Assembly (NCBI GenBank): GCA_017632855.1
Contig: JAGBQM010000024.1
Location: forward strand, 1-50,954
Direction: 5' to 3'
Source of the DNA: Aeriscardovia sp.
GTDB taxonomy: Bacteria > Actinomycetota > Actinomycetes > Actinomycetales > Bifidobacteriaceae
DNA length: 50,954 nt
Part shown: in pieces, positions 36,209-45,409 of the stretch
How positions within the stretch are numbered: the first letter of the stretch is position 1
How the letters are laid out: every line of letters begins with the position of its first letter
The notes under the pieces: model-generated
Seen by the model: the letters and a program-made list of their open reading frames with translations, nothing else
Told to the model about the DNA's origin: nothing
Databases searched by the model: none
Program-made: the position numbers and the translations under genes

Positions 36209-37636
36209 GTGAAAGTTACCATCAATCGGCTAGATCCTACGAAAGTCCAATTAGATATAACGGCTTCAGGGGAGGATCTGGCTCCCTTTATCAACAAGGA
36301 ACGCGACGTAATTGCGCACAGGATCTCGATTCCGGGCTTCAGGAAAGGGCACGTTCCGGCGAAGTTGATTGATGCCAAAGTAGGCTACGGCTACATCTTG
36401 GACAGGGCCATAGACGGCATAGTGAAGAACTTCTACCAGAAAGCCCTTCAGGAAAATAAGAATGAAGTCCGCCCCATAGACGCTCCGAAAATTTCGATAA
36501 ATAAGCTTCCCGAAAAACCCGGAGAAGATCTCTCTTTCGAGGCTCAGGTCGTCATCAGGCCCGATATAACGCTTCCCAAGATTGACGGAGAGCAAATCAA
36601 AGTCGAAGTTCCCGAGGTGGATGAAGAGAAGGAACTTAATGAAGCCCTGACCAAGCTAAGGCACAACTATTCCACTCTCGTTGAGACTTCCGCCCTCATA
36701 AAGACTGACAACTACGTCGACATGGATCTCAAGGTATTTGACGCAGGCAAAGAGATAGAGTCCAAAAGGGAGCCCAGCTACAGGGTAGGATCTTCCGAGC
36801 TTCCCGGCCTTGACAAGGCATTGCGCGGAATGAGGAAGGGTGAGGAAGCCACCTTCACCTTTACGCCCAAGAGCGGAGAGAACAAGGGTAAAGAGCTCAG
36901 GGCCGAAGTGAAAGTAAACGACGTCAAGAGGGAGGAACTGCCCAAGCTCGACGACGAGTTCGCAAAAGAGGCTTCGGAATTTGACACGGTAGACGAACTT
37001 AAAGAGGCAATCAAAAAGCAGGTTAGCGCCAGAAGGGACGCGCTTAAAGCCAACGCGGCAAAAGAGGCTTTCATGAATCACCTTGAAGGAGTCGACATCC
37101 CCCTCCCCATGGACATGATTAAAAGCCTTTCCGACGAGCAGATAGCAAAGCTCGGAAAAGATGCCACCAAGGCCCAGAAAGCCGAAATCACTTCCGAGCT
37201 TGAAAAGGCCATGAAAGAGCAGATCGTCTTGGATCAGCTCGCAGACGACTTGAACGTCGAAATTACCGAAGGCGACATTACCCGCTTTCTGGGAATCACT
37301 GCCCAGCAATTCAATATTCCGCTTCCGGAATTCATAAATATGGTAATTAAAAACGGCCAGCTGGAAGAGACCATAAGCACCGCCCGCCACCAAAAGGCGA
37401 TGGTGGAGGGAATGAAGAAGGCAGACTTTGTAGACGAGGACGGGAAAAAGCTTGACCTTTCCGCCTTCCTCGGAGACGAAGAGGAAGAAGAGAGGGAAAA
37501 GAAAGCCACGGGGGAAGCCAGATCCATGGCTGCAGCCTCCCTTGCGGCCAAGAAGGCCGACGAAGCGGGAAGGGAGGCTTCCTCCCCCCAAAAGCCTTCC
37601 AAGTCAAAAAAGAGCTCGGCAAAGTCCGGTAAATAG
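36209..37636 (+). CDS. tig: Trigger factor
   Basis: Ribosome-associated chaperone and peptidyl-prolyl isomerase, 475 residues. The ribosome-binding domain contains [21 protein letters not shown] (family GFRKGK-x-P signature), then an FKBP-type PPIase domain ([30 protein letters not shown]) and a helical substrate-binding arm. The last ~45 residues are a low-complexity Lys/Ser/Ala tail (KKSSAKSGK), common in actinobacterial homologues. GTG start with GGAG six bases before. First gene of tig-clpP1-clpP2. Confidence 0.96.
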   Translation: MKVTINRLDPTKVQLDITASGEDLAPFINKERDVIAHRISIPGFRKGHVPAKLIDAKVGYGYILDRAIDGIVKNFYQKALQENKNEVRPIDAPKISINKLPEKPGEDLSFEAQVVIRPDITLPKIDGEQIKVEVPEVDEEKELNEALTKLRHNYSTLVETSALIKTDNYVDMDLKVFDAGKEIESKREPSYRVGSSELPGLDKALRGMRKGEEATFTFTPKSGENKGKELRAEVKVNDVKREELPKLDDEFAKEASEFDTVDELKEAIKKQVSARRDALKANAAKEAFMNHLEGVDIPLPMDMIKSLSDEQIAKLGKDATKAQKAEITSELEKAMKEQIVLDQLADDLNVEITEGDITRFLGITAQQFNIPLPEFINMVIKNGQLEETISTARHQKAMVEGMKKADFVDEDGKKLDLSAFLGDEEEEEREKKATGEARSMAAASLAAKKADEAGREASSPQKPSKSKKSSAKSGK

Positions 37637-37644
37637 GAGAAAAT

Positions 37645-38235
37645 TTGTCACAATTAAACGAGGGGGATGAGGGGATGCTCCCCGGAGAGCACCCCATATT
37701 CAGGCAGCTTCTCAAAAACAGGATCATATGGCTGGCGGGGGAAGTGAAAGACGAGAACGCGAACGTCATTTGCGCCGAAATGCTTATGCTCGCCCATCAG
37801 GACCCTAAGCAGGACATTTGGCTCTATATTAATTCCCCGGGGGGATCCATCACGGCCGGGATGGCCATATACGACACTATGCAGCTGGTAGCCCCCGATG
37901 TGGCCACCGTAGCGGTAGGCATGGCTGCTTCCATGGGACAGTTCCTTCTTTCCAGCGGAACCAAGGGGAAGAGGTACATAACCTCTCACGCCAGGGTTTT
38001 GATGCATCAGCCCGCAGGGGGGATAGGGGGCACGGAAACGGACGTGCGCGTAAACGCGGAGCTGATTATGGATATGAAGAAAACGCTCTCGGAAATTACG
38101 GCCAGGCAAACCGGCAAGAGCGTGGAACAAATCTACGAAGACAACGCCTATGACCACTGGTTTACGGCCCAACAGGCTTTGGAGTACGGATTTGTGGACC
38201 ACGTGATTTCTTCTCCCGACAATTTGGAAGGATGA
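37645..38235 (+). CDS. clpP1: ATP-dependent Clp protease proteolytic subunit ClpP1
   Basis: 196-residue serine peptidase ring subunit. [20 protein letters not shown]; catalytic Ser in [15 protein letters not shown]; catalytic His in [11 protein letters not shown]; the Asp lies in the following helical region. TTG start at 37645 with AGGAGA eight bases upstream, soon after tig. Overlaps clpP2 by four bases (ATGA). In actinobacteria ClpP1 and ClpP2 form a mixed tetradecamer. Confidence 0.96.
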   Translation: MSQLNEGDEGMLPGEHPIFRQLLKNRIIWLAGEVKDENANVICAEMLMLAHQDPKQDIWLYINSPGGSITAGMAIYDTMQLVAPDVATVAVGMAASMGQFLLSSGTKGKRYITSHARVLMHQPAGGIGGTETDVRVNAELIMDMKKTLSEITARQTGKSVEQIYEDNAYDHWFTAQQALEYGFVDHVISSPDNLEG

Positions 38236-38861
38236 ATATGAAGCCTAGAGGGTTTGAAAGTTTCCAGGATCGCTACATCCTTCCCGAATTTGAAGAGAGG
38301 ACCCCTTACGGGGTAAAAAGGGCCGATCCTTATTCAAGGCTTTTTGAAGAGAGAATAATCTTCATGGGCGTGCAGGTAGACGATGCCAGCGCAGACGACA
38401 TCATGGCCCAGCTTTTGGTGCTTGAAAGCCAGGATCCCAACCGAGACATCACCATCTACATAAATTCCCCGGGGGGATCCATGACCGCCATGACCGCGAT
38501 TTACGACACCATGCAGTACGTAAAGCCTGACGTGTCTACAGTGTGCCTGGGTCAGGCTACAAGCGCGGCTTCGGTGATTTTGGCGGCCGGAGCCAAAGGG
38601 AAAAGGCTGATCCTCCCCAATGCCAGGGTCCTCATACACCAGCCCGCCATGGGGGAGAGCTTCGGAAAAGCAAGCGAAATAGAAATTCAGGCAAAAGAAA
38701 TGCTTAGGATGCGCAAGTGGCTGGAAAAGACCTTGGCCAAGCACACCGGACAAAGCGAGGAAAAGATCGGCAAGGACATAGAGCTTGATACCATCCTCAC
38801 AGCCCAGGAGGCTAAAGACTACGGCATCGTTGACGAGATTTTGGAACGCAGGAAGTTTTAG
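38232..38861 (+). CDS. clpP2: ATP-dependent Clp protease proteolytic subunit ClpP2
   Basis: Partner of ClpP1, 209 residues. An N-terminal [34 protein letters not shown] matches actinobacterial ClpP2. Catalytic Ser in [15 protein letters not shown], where Thr replaces the Ala usual before the Ser, and His in [12 protein letters not shown] overlaps the clpP1 stop, so translation is coupled and equal amounts are likely. The clpX ATPase gene is not adjacent. Its end overlaps the convergent acyl-CoA ligase by four bases. Confidence 0.96.
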   Translation: MNMKPRGFESFQDRYILPEFEERTPYGVKRADPYSRLFEERIIFMGVQVDDASADDIMAQLLVLESQDPNRDITIYINSPGGSMTAMTAIYDTMQYVKPDVSTVCLGQATSAASVILAAGAKGKRLILPNARVLIHQPAMGESFGKASEIEIQAKEMLRMRKWLEKTLAKHTGQSEEKIGKDIELDTILTAQEAKDYGIVDEILERRKF

Positions 38862-40660
38862 CGCGAATAGATTTTCTTTTCTATTTCCCCTCTGAACCTT
38901 TTGGCTACGGCTTCTCTGCGTATTTTCATGGATGGGGTTAAAAGCCCGTTTTCCACGCTAAATTCAGAGGGCAAAATCAGGAATTTCCTTATGGATTCCG
39001 CTCTCGATACTTTTTCGTTGGCCTTGTCTACGGCCCTGAGAATGCAGTTATAAACCAGAGGGTTCTGGGAAGCCTCCTTTAAAGTATCTTCTTTTGGAAG
39101 GTTTTTGGAGGAGAGAAATGCGTTTACCGCTTCAAGATTTAAAGTGATTAGGGCTGAGACGAAGGGTTTTCTGTCTCCTATAAGCGCGCACTCTTCTACC
39201 AAAGGGCAGGTCTTCATAGCCGTTTCCAAAACGGCCGGATACACGTTCTTCCCTCCGGCCGTAATTATCAGCTCTTTTTTCCTTCCCGTAATGAAGAGGA
39301 AGCCGTCTTCGTCTATCTCTCCAAGGTCTCCCGTATGGAACCAACCCTCTTCGTCTATGACTTTCTTCGTAAGTTCCGGATCGTTATGGTAGCCTTTGAA
39401 GACCATGGGGCCCTTTATTAGCACTTCATCTTCTTCGCTTATGGCCACGGCGCATGAAGCTATGGGCTTGCCGGCGCTCCCCACCTTGTATCCTTCAACG
39501 GGATTTAATACGCACGGGCAGGCTTCGGTAAGGCCGTAGCCTTCCAAAAGGGGAAGGCCCATGCCGTTGAAGAAGGAGGAAAGGCCCTTGTCTATGGGAG
39601 CTCCCCCCGTTACGGCGAAGCTTGCCCTGCTTCCCATGGCTTTCAGGATTTTTTTATAAACGACTTTTGAATAAAACCTTTTCTTGTATTCCACCATGGA
39701 AGGGATGGGAGTTTTGTCCTGCTGGTACCTTGACCAGTCTTTCGCGGCCTTTACGGACTTTTTAAAAATTGAAGAGCTGGCCCCCTTCCCCGCCTTCTGG
39801 GTGGCCGCATTGTAAATCTTTTCAAATACCCTTGGCACTCCCAAAATCAGGGTGGGGTTGACTTTTCTGAAGTCGTCCAGGAGCGTTTTGGTATCCCCTT
39901 CCAAGGCCAGGGAAAGGGAACATGCCGTGACTGCAAACTGCATGGCCCTGGCGAAGATGTGGGCCAGAGGAAGGAAGCAGAGGTAGCATCCGAAATCCTG
40001 ATAGCAAATTTGGGGAACCGTCATGCAGATGCTGTAGGCGTTGCAACAAAGCATGCCGTGGGTAAGTTCGGCCCCTTTGGGCTCTCCCGTGGATCCGGAA
40101 GTGTAAACGATAGTGGCCAGATCCGTTTCTTTTACTTCTTCAGCCCTCTTCTCCCACTCTTCTTCCTCCACCGCTTTTCCGAGTTCGCAAAAAGTGACGA
40201 GGGCTCCTTCATCCAGCATCCATTCTGAATCCATAAAGGGCAGATCAGGCTTTACTTCGTTTATTTTCTCCTTCTGCTCCCTGTCTTCTGCGATTACAAT
40301 CTTGGCTTCGGTGTCGTTTAGGATGGCTTTGATCTGCAGGGGGGAATCGGTCTGGTATATGGGCACGACCACCATCCCTATGCTTAAAGCGGCATAATCA
40401 AATGCCGTCCACTCCCAACGGGTGGAAGAAAGGATCGCCAGCACGTCCCCTTTTTTAAAGCCCTTGGAGATTAACCCTCTGGCCACCAACTTAACCAGAT
40501 CCAGAAATTCCCCGGCTGAAAAAGACTGCCATTTTCCGACTTCGTCTTTGTACTTTATAAATTCGGAGTCGGGCAATCTTTCAGCCCGCTTTTGAAGGAT
40601 GGAAAACAGGTTGTCTCCAGGAGAGGTCTCGTAGACCAGAGGTGAGGCGCTCTCTTTTTT
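38858..40660 (-). CDS. Long-chain fatty-acid-CoA ligase (AMP-forming)
   Basis: ANL-superfamily enzyme, about 600 residues, activating fatty acids to acyl-CoA (FadD15/Acsl type). ATP loop TIVYTSGSTGEPKGAELTHG, A5 motif LLEGYGLTEACPCV, A7 TGDLGEIDEDGFLFITGRKK, A8 GGKNVYP, and C-terminal catalytic Lys near the end. No signal sequence. ATG at 40660 has GGGAGG five bases upstream; the longer GTG form (40684) starts before that ribosome site and is rejected. Divergent from a lipoprotein gene, with a small palindrome between. Confidence 0.94.
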   Translation of the reverse strand, partial: KKESASPLVYETSPGDNLFSILQKRAERLPDSEFIKYKDEVGKWQSFSAGEFLDLVKLVARGLISKGFKKGDVLAILSSTRWEWTAFDYAALSIGMVVVPIYQTDSPLQIKAILNDTEAKIVIAEDREQKEKINEVKPDLPFMDSEWMLDEGALVTFCELGKAVEEEEWEKRAEEVKETDLATIVYTSGSTGEPKGAELTHGMLCCNAYSICMTVPQICYQDFGCYLCFLPLAHIFARAMQFAVTACSLSLALEGDTKTLLDDFRKVNPTLILGVPRVFEKIYNAATQKAGKGASSSIFKKSVKAAKDWSRYQQDKTPIPSMVEYKKRFYSKVVYKKILKAMGSRASFAVTGGAPIDKGLSSFFNGMGLPLLEGYGLTEACPCVLNPVEGYKVGSAGKPIASCAVAISEEDEVLIKGPMVFKGYHNDPELTKKVIDEEGWFHTGDLGEIDEDGFLFITGRKKELIITAGGKNVYPAVLETAMKTCPLVEECALIGDRKPFVSALITLNLEAVNAFLSSKNLPKEDTLKEASQNPLVYNCILRAVDKANEKVSRAESIRKFLILPSEFSVENGLLTPSMKIRREAVAKRFRGEIEKKIYSR

Positions 40661-40706
40661 CATTAAACCTCCCGACAAAGCCACTAAGATGAAGTAGTAT
40701 TTGATT

Positions 40707-40721
40707 TCTAATAATATTAGA
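40707..40721. promoter_or_regulatory. Inverted repeat between acyl-CoA ligase and lipoprotein genes
   Basis: TCTAAT (40707-40712), AAT, ATTAGA (40716-40721): a perfect 6-3-6 palindrome in the middle of the 108-base divergent intergenic region. Possible operator; no regulator is known. Confidence 0.35.
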
Positions 40722-40768
40722 CCCTGCAGAGCTCAAATTAATATCTTTCGAGGAAAGCTTTATAAAAA

Positions 40769-42085
40769 ATGGCTCATGGACGGCTGAAAAAAGTGGGAGT
40801 GGCCTTAATCGGAGCCTGCGTGCTTGTTTTGGCCGGATGCGGCCAGGCGCGGCCTAAGCCCGAGCTTTCCGCCCACTCCATCAAGCCAGACAAACCCGTT
40901 TCCATCTACATTCCTTCGTGGCAAAACAGCTTTTCTCCGGTAAACACATGGCAAAACGTGGCGAAAGCGGTGGAAAAGAGCCTGGAAAAAGACGGACTCG
41001 AGCAGCAGAAGATAAGCGTGGAGGAAGTGGACTTAGAGCAGGAAATAGAGGATGTGCAAAAGTCCAAGGCGGGAGAGATAGACGTGGTTTTTCCCGCAGG
41101 GCAGACTGCGGCTTCAAGGCAGCAATTTGGAAACCTTCTCTCCCCCCTTCCCTCCGCGCCCCTTTTAAAAGCGCTCTCTTCCTCCAGAGCCTCGTTTGTG
41201 ACCACGCTTCCGGGTTCCCCCACTTCAATCTCTCTTCCCTCGATGTATGAAATAGGGCAGATGGAAGCCTCTTCCCTTCTTGAAAAAATCAAAAACTATC
41301 CGCTCACCCCCATAACCCCCTTCCCCCTGCTCATCCTTCTTCCTTCCCTCCCCTCTTTACCGCAAAGCCAACAGGACTGCCATGAGATTTTCGAGGGAAT
41401 GTGGTCGCAGCTTTCGCCTTATTTTGAAAAAAAGCTCATCTACGATCCGGCGTGGAACGGGGGGAATTGGCAGGACCTCATGGTGGACGTCACAACGAAG
41501 CTGACTTTGCAAAAAGATCTTAAAAAGATAATGGATCAGGCCAAGGAGACGGAAAATTCATACCTAGCCCCCCTGAAGGAACCCATCCCGCCTTCCCTTC
41601 TCCCGAATATCGGAGCGGTGCTTGCCTCCAATGATTTCGTAGCCTCCCAGATAGGGGGAGTGCTTAAGAATATGGGCTACCAGGGAACCGTGGCCGACGC
41701 CAACACTTCCCTTTCCGACAGTACCCAGCAAAAGGCGGTAAAAAAGCAGGCCCCTCCCGCCCCTTCCCTGGCTATGGGGCCCCAAGCCCAAAAGGAAGTG
41801 GCGAAGGCCCTCGTAAAGGAAAGGAAGGCCCAAAGCTGGCCCATCCTGATAGGGTTCGGAGCGCTTTCCGCAGCCCTGCAAAACGTAGTAAACGCAAGGG
41901 AATGGTCCACGGGCCTTATAGACAGGGCCGCGCTGGCTTCCGCGGTGGCGGCGGCATGCATGAAGGAAGAAAAGGGTGCTTTGCCTTCTTCGCAGTCCGT
42001 GCCTGCGGTGACGGTGGACGAAAACAACTTCAAGCAGGTCTTGATAGAGACGGGATTCGTTTCCCCCACTCAGGCCGGGCTCTAA
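40769..42085 (+). CDS. Secreted lipoprotein, unknown (binding-protein-like)
   Basis: 438 residues. Basic N-terminus and hydrophobic core end in a lipobox (VLVLAGC, Cys about residue 24), so it is processed by Lgt, whose gene lies later in this window, and anchored to the outer face of the membrane. The mature part (VSIYIPSWQNSFSPVNTWQN, AGEIDVVFPAGQT) loosely recalls periplasmic-binding-protein folds, but no family signature is certain. It has a Pro/Leu-rich stretch (TPFPLLILLPSLPSLP). The ATG at 40769 has GAGGAAAG only 12 bases upstream, which is rather distant. Transcribed alone; no permease or ATPase nearby. Confidence 0.85.
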   Translation: MAHGRLKKVGVALIGACVLVLAGCGQARPKPELSAHSIKPDKPVSIYIPSWQNSFSPVNTWQNVAKAVEKSLEKDGLEQQKISVEEVDLEQEIEDVQKSKAGEIDVVFPAGQTAASRQQFGNLLSPLPSAPLLKALSSSRASFVTTLPGSPTSISLPSMYEIGQMEASSLLEKIKNYPLTPITPFPLLILLPSLPSLPQSQQDCHEIFEGMWSQLSPYFEKKLIYDPAWNGGNWQDLMVDVTTKLTLQKDLKKIMDQAKETENSYLAPLKEPIPPSLLPNIGAVLASNDFVASQIGGVLKNMGYQGTVADANTSLSDSTQQKAVKKQAPPAPSLAMGPQAQKEVAKALVKERKAQSWPILIGFGALSAALQNVVNAREWSTGLIDRAALASAVAAACMKEEKGALPSSQSVPAVTVDENNFKQVLIETGFVSPTQAGL

Positions 42086-42088
42086 AAT

Positions 42089-42110
42089 AAAAAACCGCCC
42101 CTCGGGGCGG
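42089..42110 (-). terminator. Terminator of tRNA-Asn
   Basis: On the minus strand CCGCCC / GGGCGG with a four-base loop is followed by six Ts. Immediately 3' of the tRNA-Asn gene and four bases after the lipoprotein stop on the other strand. Confidence 0.85.
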
Positions 42111-42115
42111 ATCAG

Positions 42116-42188
42116 CTCCCGCGGCTGGACTTGAACCGGCGACTTTTCGATTAACAGTCGAACGCTCTGCCAACTGAGCTACGCGGGA
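42116..42188 (-). tRNA. tRNA-Asn (anticodon GTT)
   Basis: 73-base cloverleaf on the minus strand. Acceptor TCCCGCG pairs with CGCGGGA; the anticodon stem TTCGA/TCGAA encloses CTGTTAA, giving GTT; the T loop is TTCAAGT; discriminator G; CCA not encoded. G34 is an expected target of the Tgt enzyme in this window. Confidence 0.97.
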
Positions 42189-42199
42189 ATACATGTACC

Positions 42200-42227
42200 A
42201 TTGTACCTGGTTTTTCTTCTTTAGCAA
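42200..42227 (-). promoter_or_regulatory. Promoter of tRNA-Asn
   Basis: On the minus strand TTGCTA (42227-42222), 16-base spacer, TACAAT (42205-42200), 11 bases before the mature tRNA end. Spacing and position fit a housekeeping sigma promoter. Confidence 0.7.
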
Positions 42228-42273
42228 TAGTAATGGCAGACTAACCTAGTTTTAAAAAGACAAGGAGAAAATT

Positions 42274-42753
42274 TTGGCTTTGCTTACTATAAACACCGTG
42301 CCCGATCCGATACTGCGCACAAAGTGCGAGGAAGTGGAAAAGGTGGACCAAAGCATAAGGGATCTGGTAAGAGACATGCTAGACACCGTAGACGACCCCG
42401 GGAGGGCCGGGCTAAGCGCAAACCAGGTCGGCGTGCTTCTTAGAATCTTTTCCTACAACGTGGGAGGGAAAGTAGGCTATATAATAAACCCCCGCATCAC
42501 TTACCGCTCGGGCCAGCAGGACGGGGAAGAGGGCTGCCTTTCGCTTCCCGGCCTCTGGTTCTCCCTTCAAAGAAGCGATTTCGCCAGGGCCGTCGGAACG
42601 GATCTGGACGGAAAAAAAGTCGTAGTCGAAGGAAAGGGGCTTATGGCCCGCATGATTCAGCACGAGTGCGACCACTTGGACGGCCGCCTTTTTACGGACC
42701 GACTTGAAGGCAGGGAAAAGGCCCGGGCCCAAAAAGCCATAAGAAATATCTAG
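42274..42753 (+). CDS. def: Peptide deformylase
   Basis: Removes N-formyl groups from nascent proteins. 159 residues with the three metal-site motifs: GLSANQVG (family G-x-GLAA-x-Q, with Ser in place of one Ala), EEGCLSLPG (Cys ligand) and QHECDHLDG (two His ligands and the catalytic Glu). TTG start with AAGGAG eight bases upstream. Next to the rpsB-tsf translation cluster, as in bifidobacterial genomes. Confidence 0.96.
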   Translation: MALLTINTVPDPILRTKCEEVEKVDQSIRDLVRDMLDTVDDPGRAGLSANQVGVLLRIFSYNVGGKVGYIINPRITYRSGQQDGEEGCLSLPGLWFSLQRSDFARAVGTDLDGKKVVVEGKGLMARMIQHECDHLDGRLFTDRLEGREKARAQKAIRNI

Positions 42754-42760
42754 CGCTTGC

Positions 42761-42766
42761 TAAAAT
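42761..42766 (+). promoter_or_regulatory. Possible -10 for the rpsB operon
   Basis: TAAAAT eight bases after the def stop. It would start the rpsB transcript around 42775, just before the structured leader. No good -35 seen. Confidence 0.3.
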
Positions 42767-42811
42767 CTTATTGAAATTCCCCCCATGCCGCGGGCGGGAA
42801 ACCCTTTTTCT

Positions 42812-42897
42812 CCATGGCGGGCGGCAATCTATGTCGGTCGGAGCTTCCGCGCTTAGATGCCATGGATTAAACCGACGGAAACAGGAGGAGCCATGGC
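42812..42897 (+). promoter_or_regulatory. Putative rpsB leader RNA with alternative/pseudoknot pairing
   Basis: Three CCATGG boxes: TCCATGGC (42811-42818), GCCATGGA (42859-42866) and CCATGGC (42891-42897). The last covers the rpsB ATG. The middle box can form 8 bp with either the first or the start-codon box. A second pair, GTCGGT (42833-42838) with ACCGAC (42871-42876), interleaves with the first helix, giving a pseudoknot-like topology. Suggests autoregulation by S2 or another ligand; inferred from pairing only. Confidence 0.5.
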
Positions 42898-43681
42898 AGA
42901 GGTAAAAGTCACTGCCACTCAGCTTCTGGAGGCGGGCGTCCAGTTCGGGCACCAGACTTCCAGGTGGAACCCCAAGATGAAGCCCTACATCCTCATGCAG
43001 GAGGGCGGAATCAACATCATCAATCTTTTTAAGACCATAGACGGAATCAACCAGGCTTACGCATTTCTCAAGAGGCTAGCCTCCCGCGGAGCGGTGGTGC
43101 TTTTCGTGGGAACGAAGAAGCAGTCTGCGGAAGTAGTGGAAAAGCAGGCCTCCAGGGTGGGCATGCCCTATGTTTCCGACCGCTGGCTGGGAGGAATGCT
43201 TACAAACTTCCAGACCGTCAGCAAGAGGGTGGCTCGAATGAAAGAGCTGGAAGACATGGACTTTGACGAGCTGCGCGCCTCGGGGCTTACCAAAAAGGAA
43301 CTTCTTCTCCTCGAGAGGGAAAAGAACAAGCTAGTAAAGGAACTGGGGGGCATCAGGGACATGAACCGCCTTCCCCAGGCCCTTTTCGTAATCGACACCA
43401 ACAAGGAAGCCCTCGCGGTAGATGAGGCAAGAAAGCTTCACATCCCCGTGGTGGCTCTCGCCGACACCAATTCGGATCCCGACAAGATCGACTACCCCAT
43501 CCCCGCCAACGACGACTCTATAAGCAGCATCACGCTCCTTACCACCCTCATGGCCGACGCCGTTGCGGAGGGCCTGCTTCAAGCCGGCCGCTCGAAGAGC
43601 TCTGAAAAGGAAGGCGCCCAGCAGCCGCTGGCAGAGTGGGAAACCGATCTTCTCGAGGGTCAGGGACAGGAAACTAAGTAG
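42893..43681 (+). CDS. rpsB: 30S ribosomal protein S2
   Basis: 262 residues. [23 protein letters not shown] is the family opening signature; [50 protein letters not shown] and [25 protein letters not shown] follow. The start is ATG 42893 behind AGGAGGAG; ATG 42857 upstream lies in the leader and has no ribosome site. Six bases before tsf, forming the usual rpsB-tsf operon, with a leader RNA that may provide feedback control. Confidence 0.98.
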   Translation: MAEVKVTATQLLEAGVQFGHQTSRWNPKMKPYILMQEGGINIINLFKTIDGINQAYAFLKRLASRGAVVLFVGTKKQSAEVVEKQASRVGMPYVSDRWLGGMLTNFQTVSKRVARMKELEDMDFDELRASGLTKKELLLLEREKNKLVKELGGIRDMNRLPQALFVIDTNKEALAVDEARKLHIPVVALADTNSDPDKIDYPIPANDDSISSITLLTTLMADAVAEGLLQAGRSKSSEKEGAQQPLAEWETDLLEGQGQETK

Positions 43682-43687
43682 GTTCAT

Positions 43688-44560
43688 ATGGCTAAAAAGA
43701 TATCTTTGGATCTGATAAAGAAAGTCCGCTCCGACACCGGAGCCGGAATGGTGGATGTGAAAAAAGCCCTGGAGGAAGCCGAAGGCGACGTAGACAGGGC
43801 CAAGGAAATCCTCAGGGAAAAGGGCGTGCAGGCCGCAGGCAAGAGGGAAGGAAGAAAGGCCCAGGAGGGCCTCGCCCGCGCCAAAATCGTAGAAGAGGGC
43901 GGAAAGAAGGTGGGCTACGCAATCGAACTCAATACTGAGACCGATTTTGTGGCCAAGACCCCTCAGTTCGTGGCCTATGCCGAAAAGATTTTGCAGATTG
44001 CCGTAGAAACCAAGGCTTCCGAGCGCGTAACCCTCCTTGAAGCCAAGGGCAAGGAAGAGTCTGTAAAGGAAATAATCGACTCCGCCGCCGCGCTCTTTAA
44101 GGAGAATATAAAGCTCGGCCAAGTGGGAAGGGTGGAAGGCGAAGAAGTGGACCTTTACGCCCACAAGAAGTCCGCAGAGTTCCCCCCGTCCATAGTCGCT
44201 TTGGTGGCAAGCGACGAAAACGGGGCCAAAGTGGCCCATGACGTGGCCCTGCAGGTTTCAGCCATGAGCCCGTTTTGGCTAAGCGAAAAAGACGTTCCCG
44301 CAGACGTCATTGAAAGCGAAAGCAGGATCGCCGAAGGAAAGGCCAAGCAGGAAGGCAAAAAAGAAGCCATAATAGGGAAGATCGTGGAAGGAAGGATCAA
44401 GTCCTTCTACGAAGAGACCGTCCTGCTGGATCAGAAATTCGTAAAAGATCCTTCTAAAACCGTGGGCCAGCTGGTCAAGGAGGCCGGAGGAAACATCACG
44501 GCCTTCCTGAGAATCGAAGTCGGCAAAGGCGAAGAAGAGAGCGAAAAAGCCGCAGAGTAA
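43688..44560 (+). CDS. tsf: Translation elongation factor Ts
   Basis: Nucleotide-exchange factor for EF-Tu, 290 residues. The N-terminal UBA-like segment LIKKVRSDTGAGMVDVKKAL and the TETDFVAKTPQFV motif of the core are diagnostic; the two-subdomain core and C-terminal extension follow (VEGRIKSFYEETVLLDQ). ATG with a weak upstream site, so likely coupled to rpsB. A strong terminator follows, separating it from pyrH. Confidence 0.97.
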   Translation: MAKKISLDLIKKVRSDTGAGMVDVKKALEEAEGDVDRAKEILREKGVQAAGKREGRKAQEGLARAKIVEEGGKKVGYAIELNTETDFVAKTPQFVAYAEKILQIAVETKASERVTLLEAKGKEESVKEIIDSAAALFKENIKLGQVGRVEGEEVDLYAHKKSAEFPPSIVALVASDENGAKVAHDVALQVSAMSPFWLSEKDVPADVIESESRIAEGKAKQEGKKEAIIGKIVEGRIKSFYEETVLLDQKFVKDPSKTVGQLVKEAGGNITAFLRIEVGKGEEESEKAAE

Positions 44561-44572
44561 AAAGTAAAGGGC

Positions 44573-44599
44573 ATGGGGGGTCGTTCCCCCCATTTTTTT
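44573..44599 (+). terminator. Rho-independent terminator between tsf and pyrH
   Basis: ATGGGGGG (44573-44580), loop TCGTT, CCCCCCAT (44586-44593), with a run of seven Ts from 44593. It ends the rpsB-tsf unit 14 bases before pyrH, so pyrH needs read-through or its own promoter. Confidence 0.88.
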
Positions 44600-44612
44600 A
44601 GTCAGGAGTGAA

Positions 44613-45335
44613 GTGTTTAAGCGGGTGCTTTTAAAACTTTCGGGAGAGTCTCTGGGAGGGGGAAAAGTCGGAATCGACGTAAAGACCCTCCGCTCCCTTG
44701 CCAAGGAAGTGAAGGGCGCCTCTCAAAAAGGCGTGGAGATCGCGATTGTGGCCGGAGGAGGGAACTTCTTTAGGGGAAAGGAGCTTTCCCAGTCCGGTTT
44801 CGACAGATCCAGAGCCGACTATATAGGAATGCTGGGCACCATGATGAATTGCCTGGCTCTGGCCGATTTCCTTGAGCAGGAGGGCCAGCAAGTGAGGGTG
44901 CAAAGCGCCATTACCATGATTCAGGTGGCAGAGCCCTATATTCCCCTGAGGGCCATAAGGCATATGGAGAAGGGGAGGGTGCTGATACTGGGAGCGGGCG
45001 CCGGCATCCCTTACTTTTCCACAGACACCGTAGCCATACAAAGGGCTTTGGAGCTGGGATGCCAGGAAGTGGCGATGGGCAAAAACGGCGTGGACGGAGT
45101 CTACACTTCAGATCCCAGGAAAGATCAGGACGCCCGAAGGTTTAAAACCCTCTCTTACCAAAAGGCCATCGTAGACAATCTGGGGGTCATGGACGCCTCC
45201 GCGCTTTCTCTCGCCCGGGACAACTCCATGCCGATAAGGGTATTTGGAATAGACTCCCCAAACTCCGTGGAAAGGGCGCTTTCAGGAGAAGAGATAGGCA
45301 CGTTAGTTTCCGACTGCCCGACCACTATGGCCTAG
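44613..45335 (+). CDS. pyrH: UMP kinase
   Basis: Hexameric bacterial UMP kinase (amino-acid-kinase fold), 240 residues. VLLKLSGESLGGG (phosphate loop), VAGGGNFFRGKELSQSGFDR, AIRHMEKGRVLILGAGAGIPYFSTDT (GAG-x-G-x-P-x-FSTD signature), MGKNGVDGVYTSDPRKD. GTG start with AGGAG five bases upstream. Frr, encoded next, follows after 74 bases. Confidence 0.97.
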   Translation: MFKRVLLKLSGESLGGGKVGIDVKTLRSLAKEVKGASQKGVEIAIVAGGGNFFRGKELSQSGFDRSRADYIGMLGTMMNCLALADFLEQEGQQVRVQSAITMIQVAEPYIPLRAIRHMEKGRVLILGAGAGIPYFSTDTVAIQRALELGCQEVAMGKNGVDGVYTSDPRKDQDARRFKTLSYQKAIVDNLGVMDASALSLARDNSMPIRVFGIDSPNSVERALSGEEIGTLVSDCPTTMA

Positions 45336-45409
45336 CTTCGCATGCAGGAAGCGCTTTTGAGATAGAATTGAGGCGAATCTCCACACAAACGGGTATAGAA
45401 AGCAAGAAT

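Noticed and set aside
40661..40684. GTG start of the acyl-CoA ligase
   Set aside because: The strong GGGAGG lies inside this extension and points to ATG 40660.
42857..42892. Earlier ATG for rpsB
   Set aside because: It gives non-conserved residues, lacks a ribosome site and falls in the structured leader.
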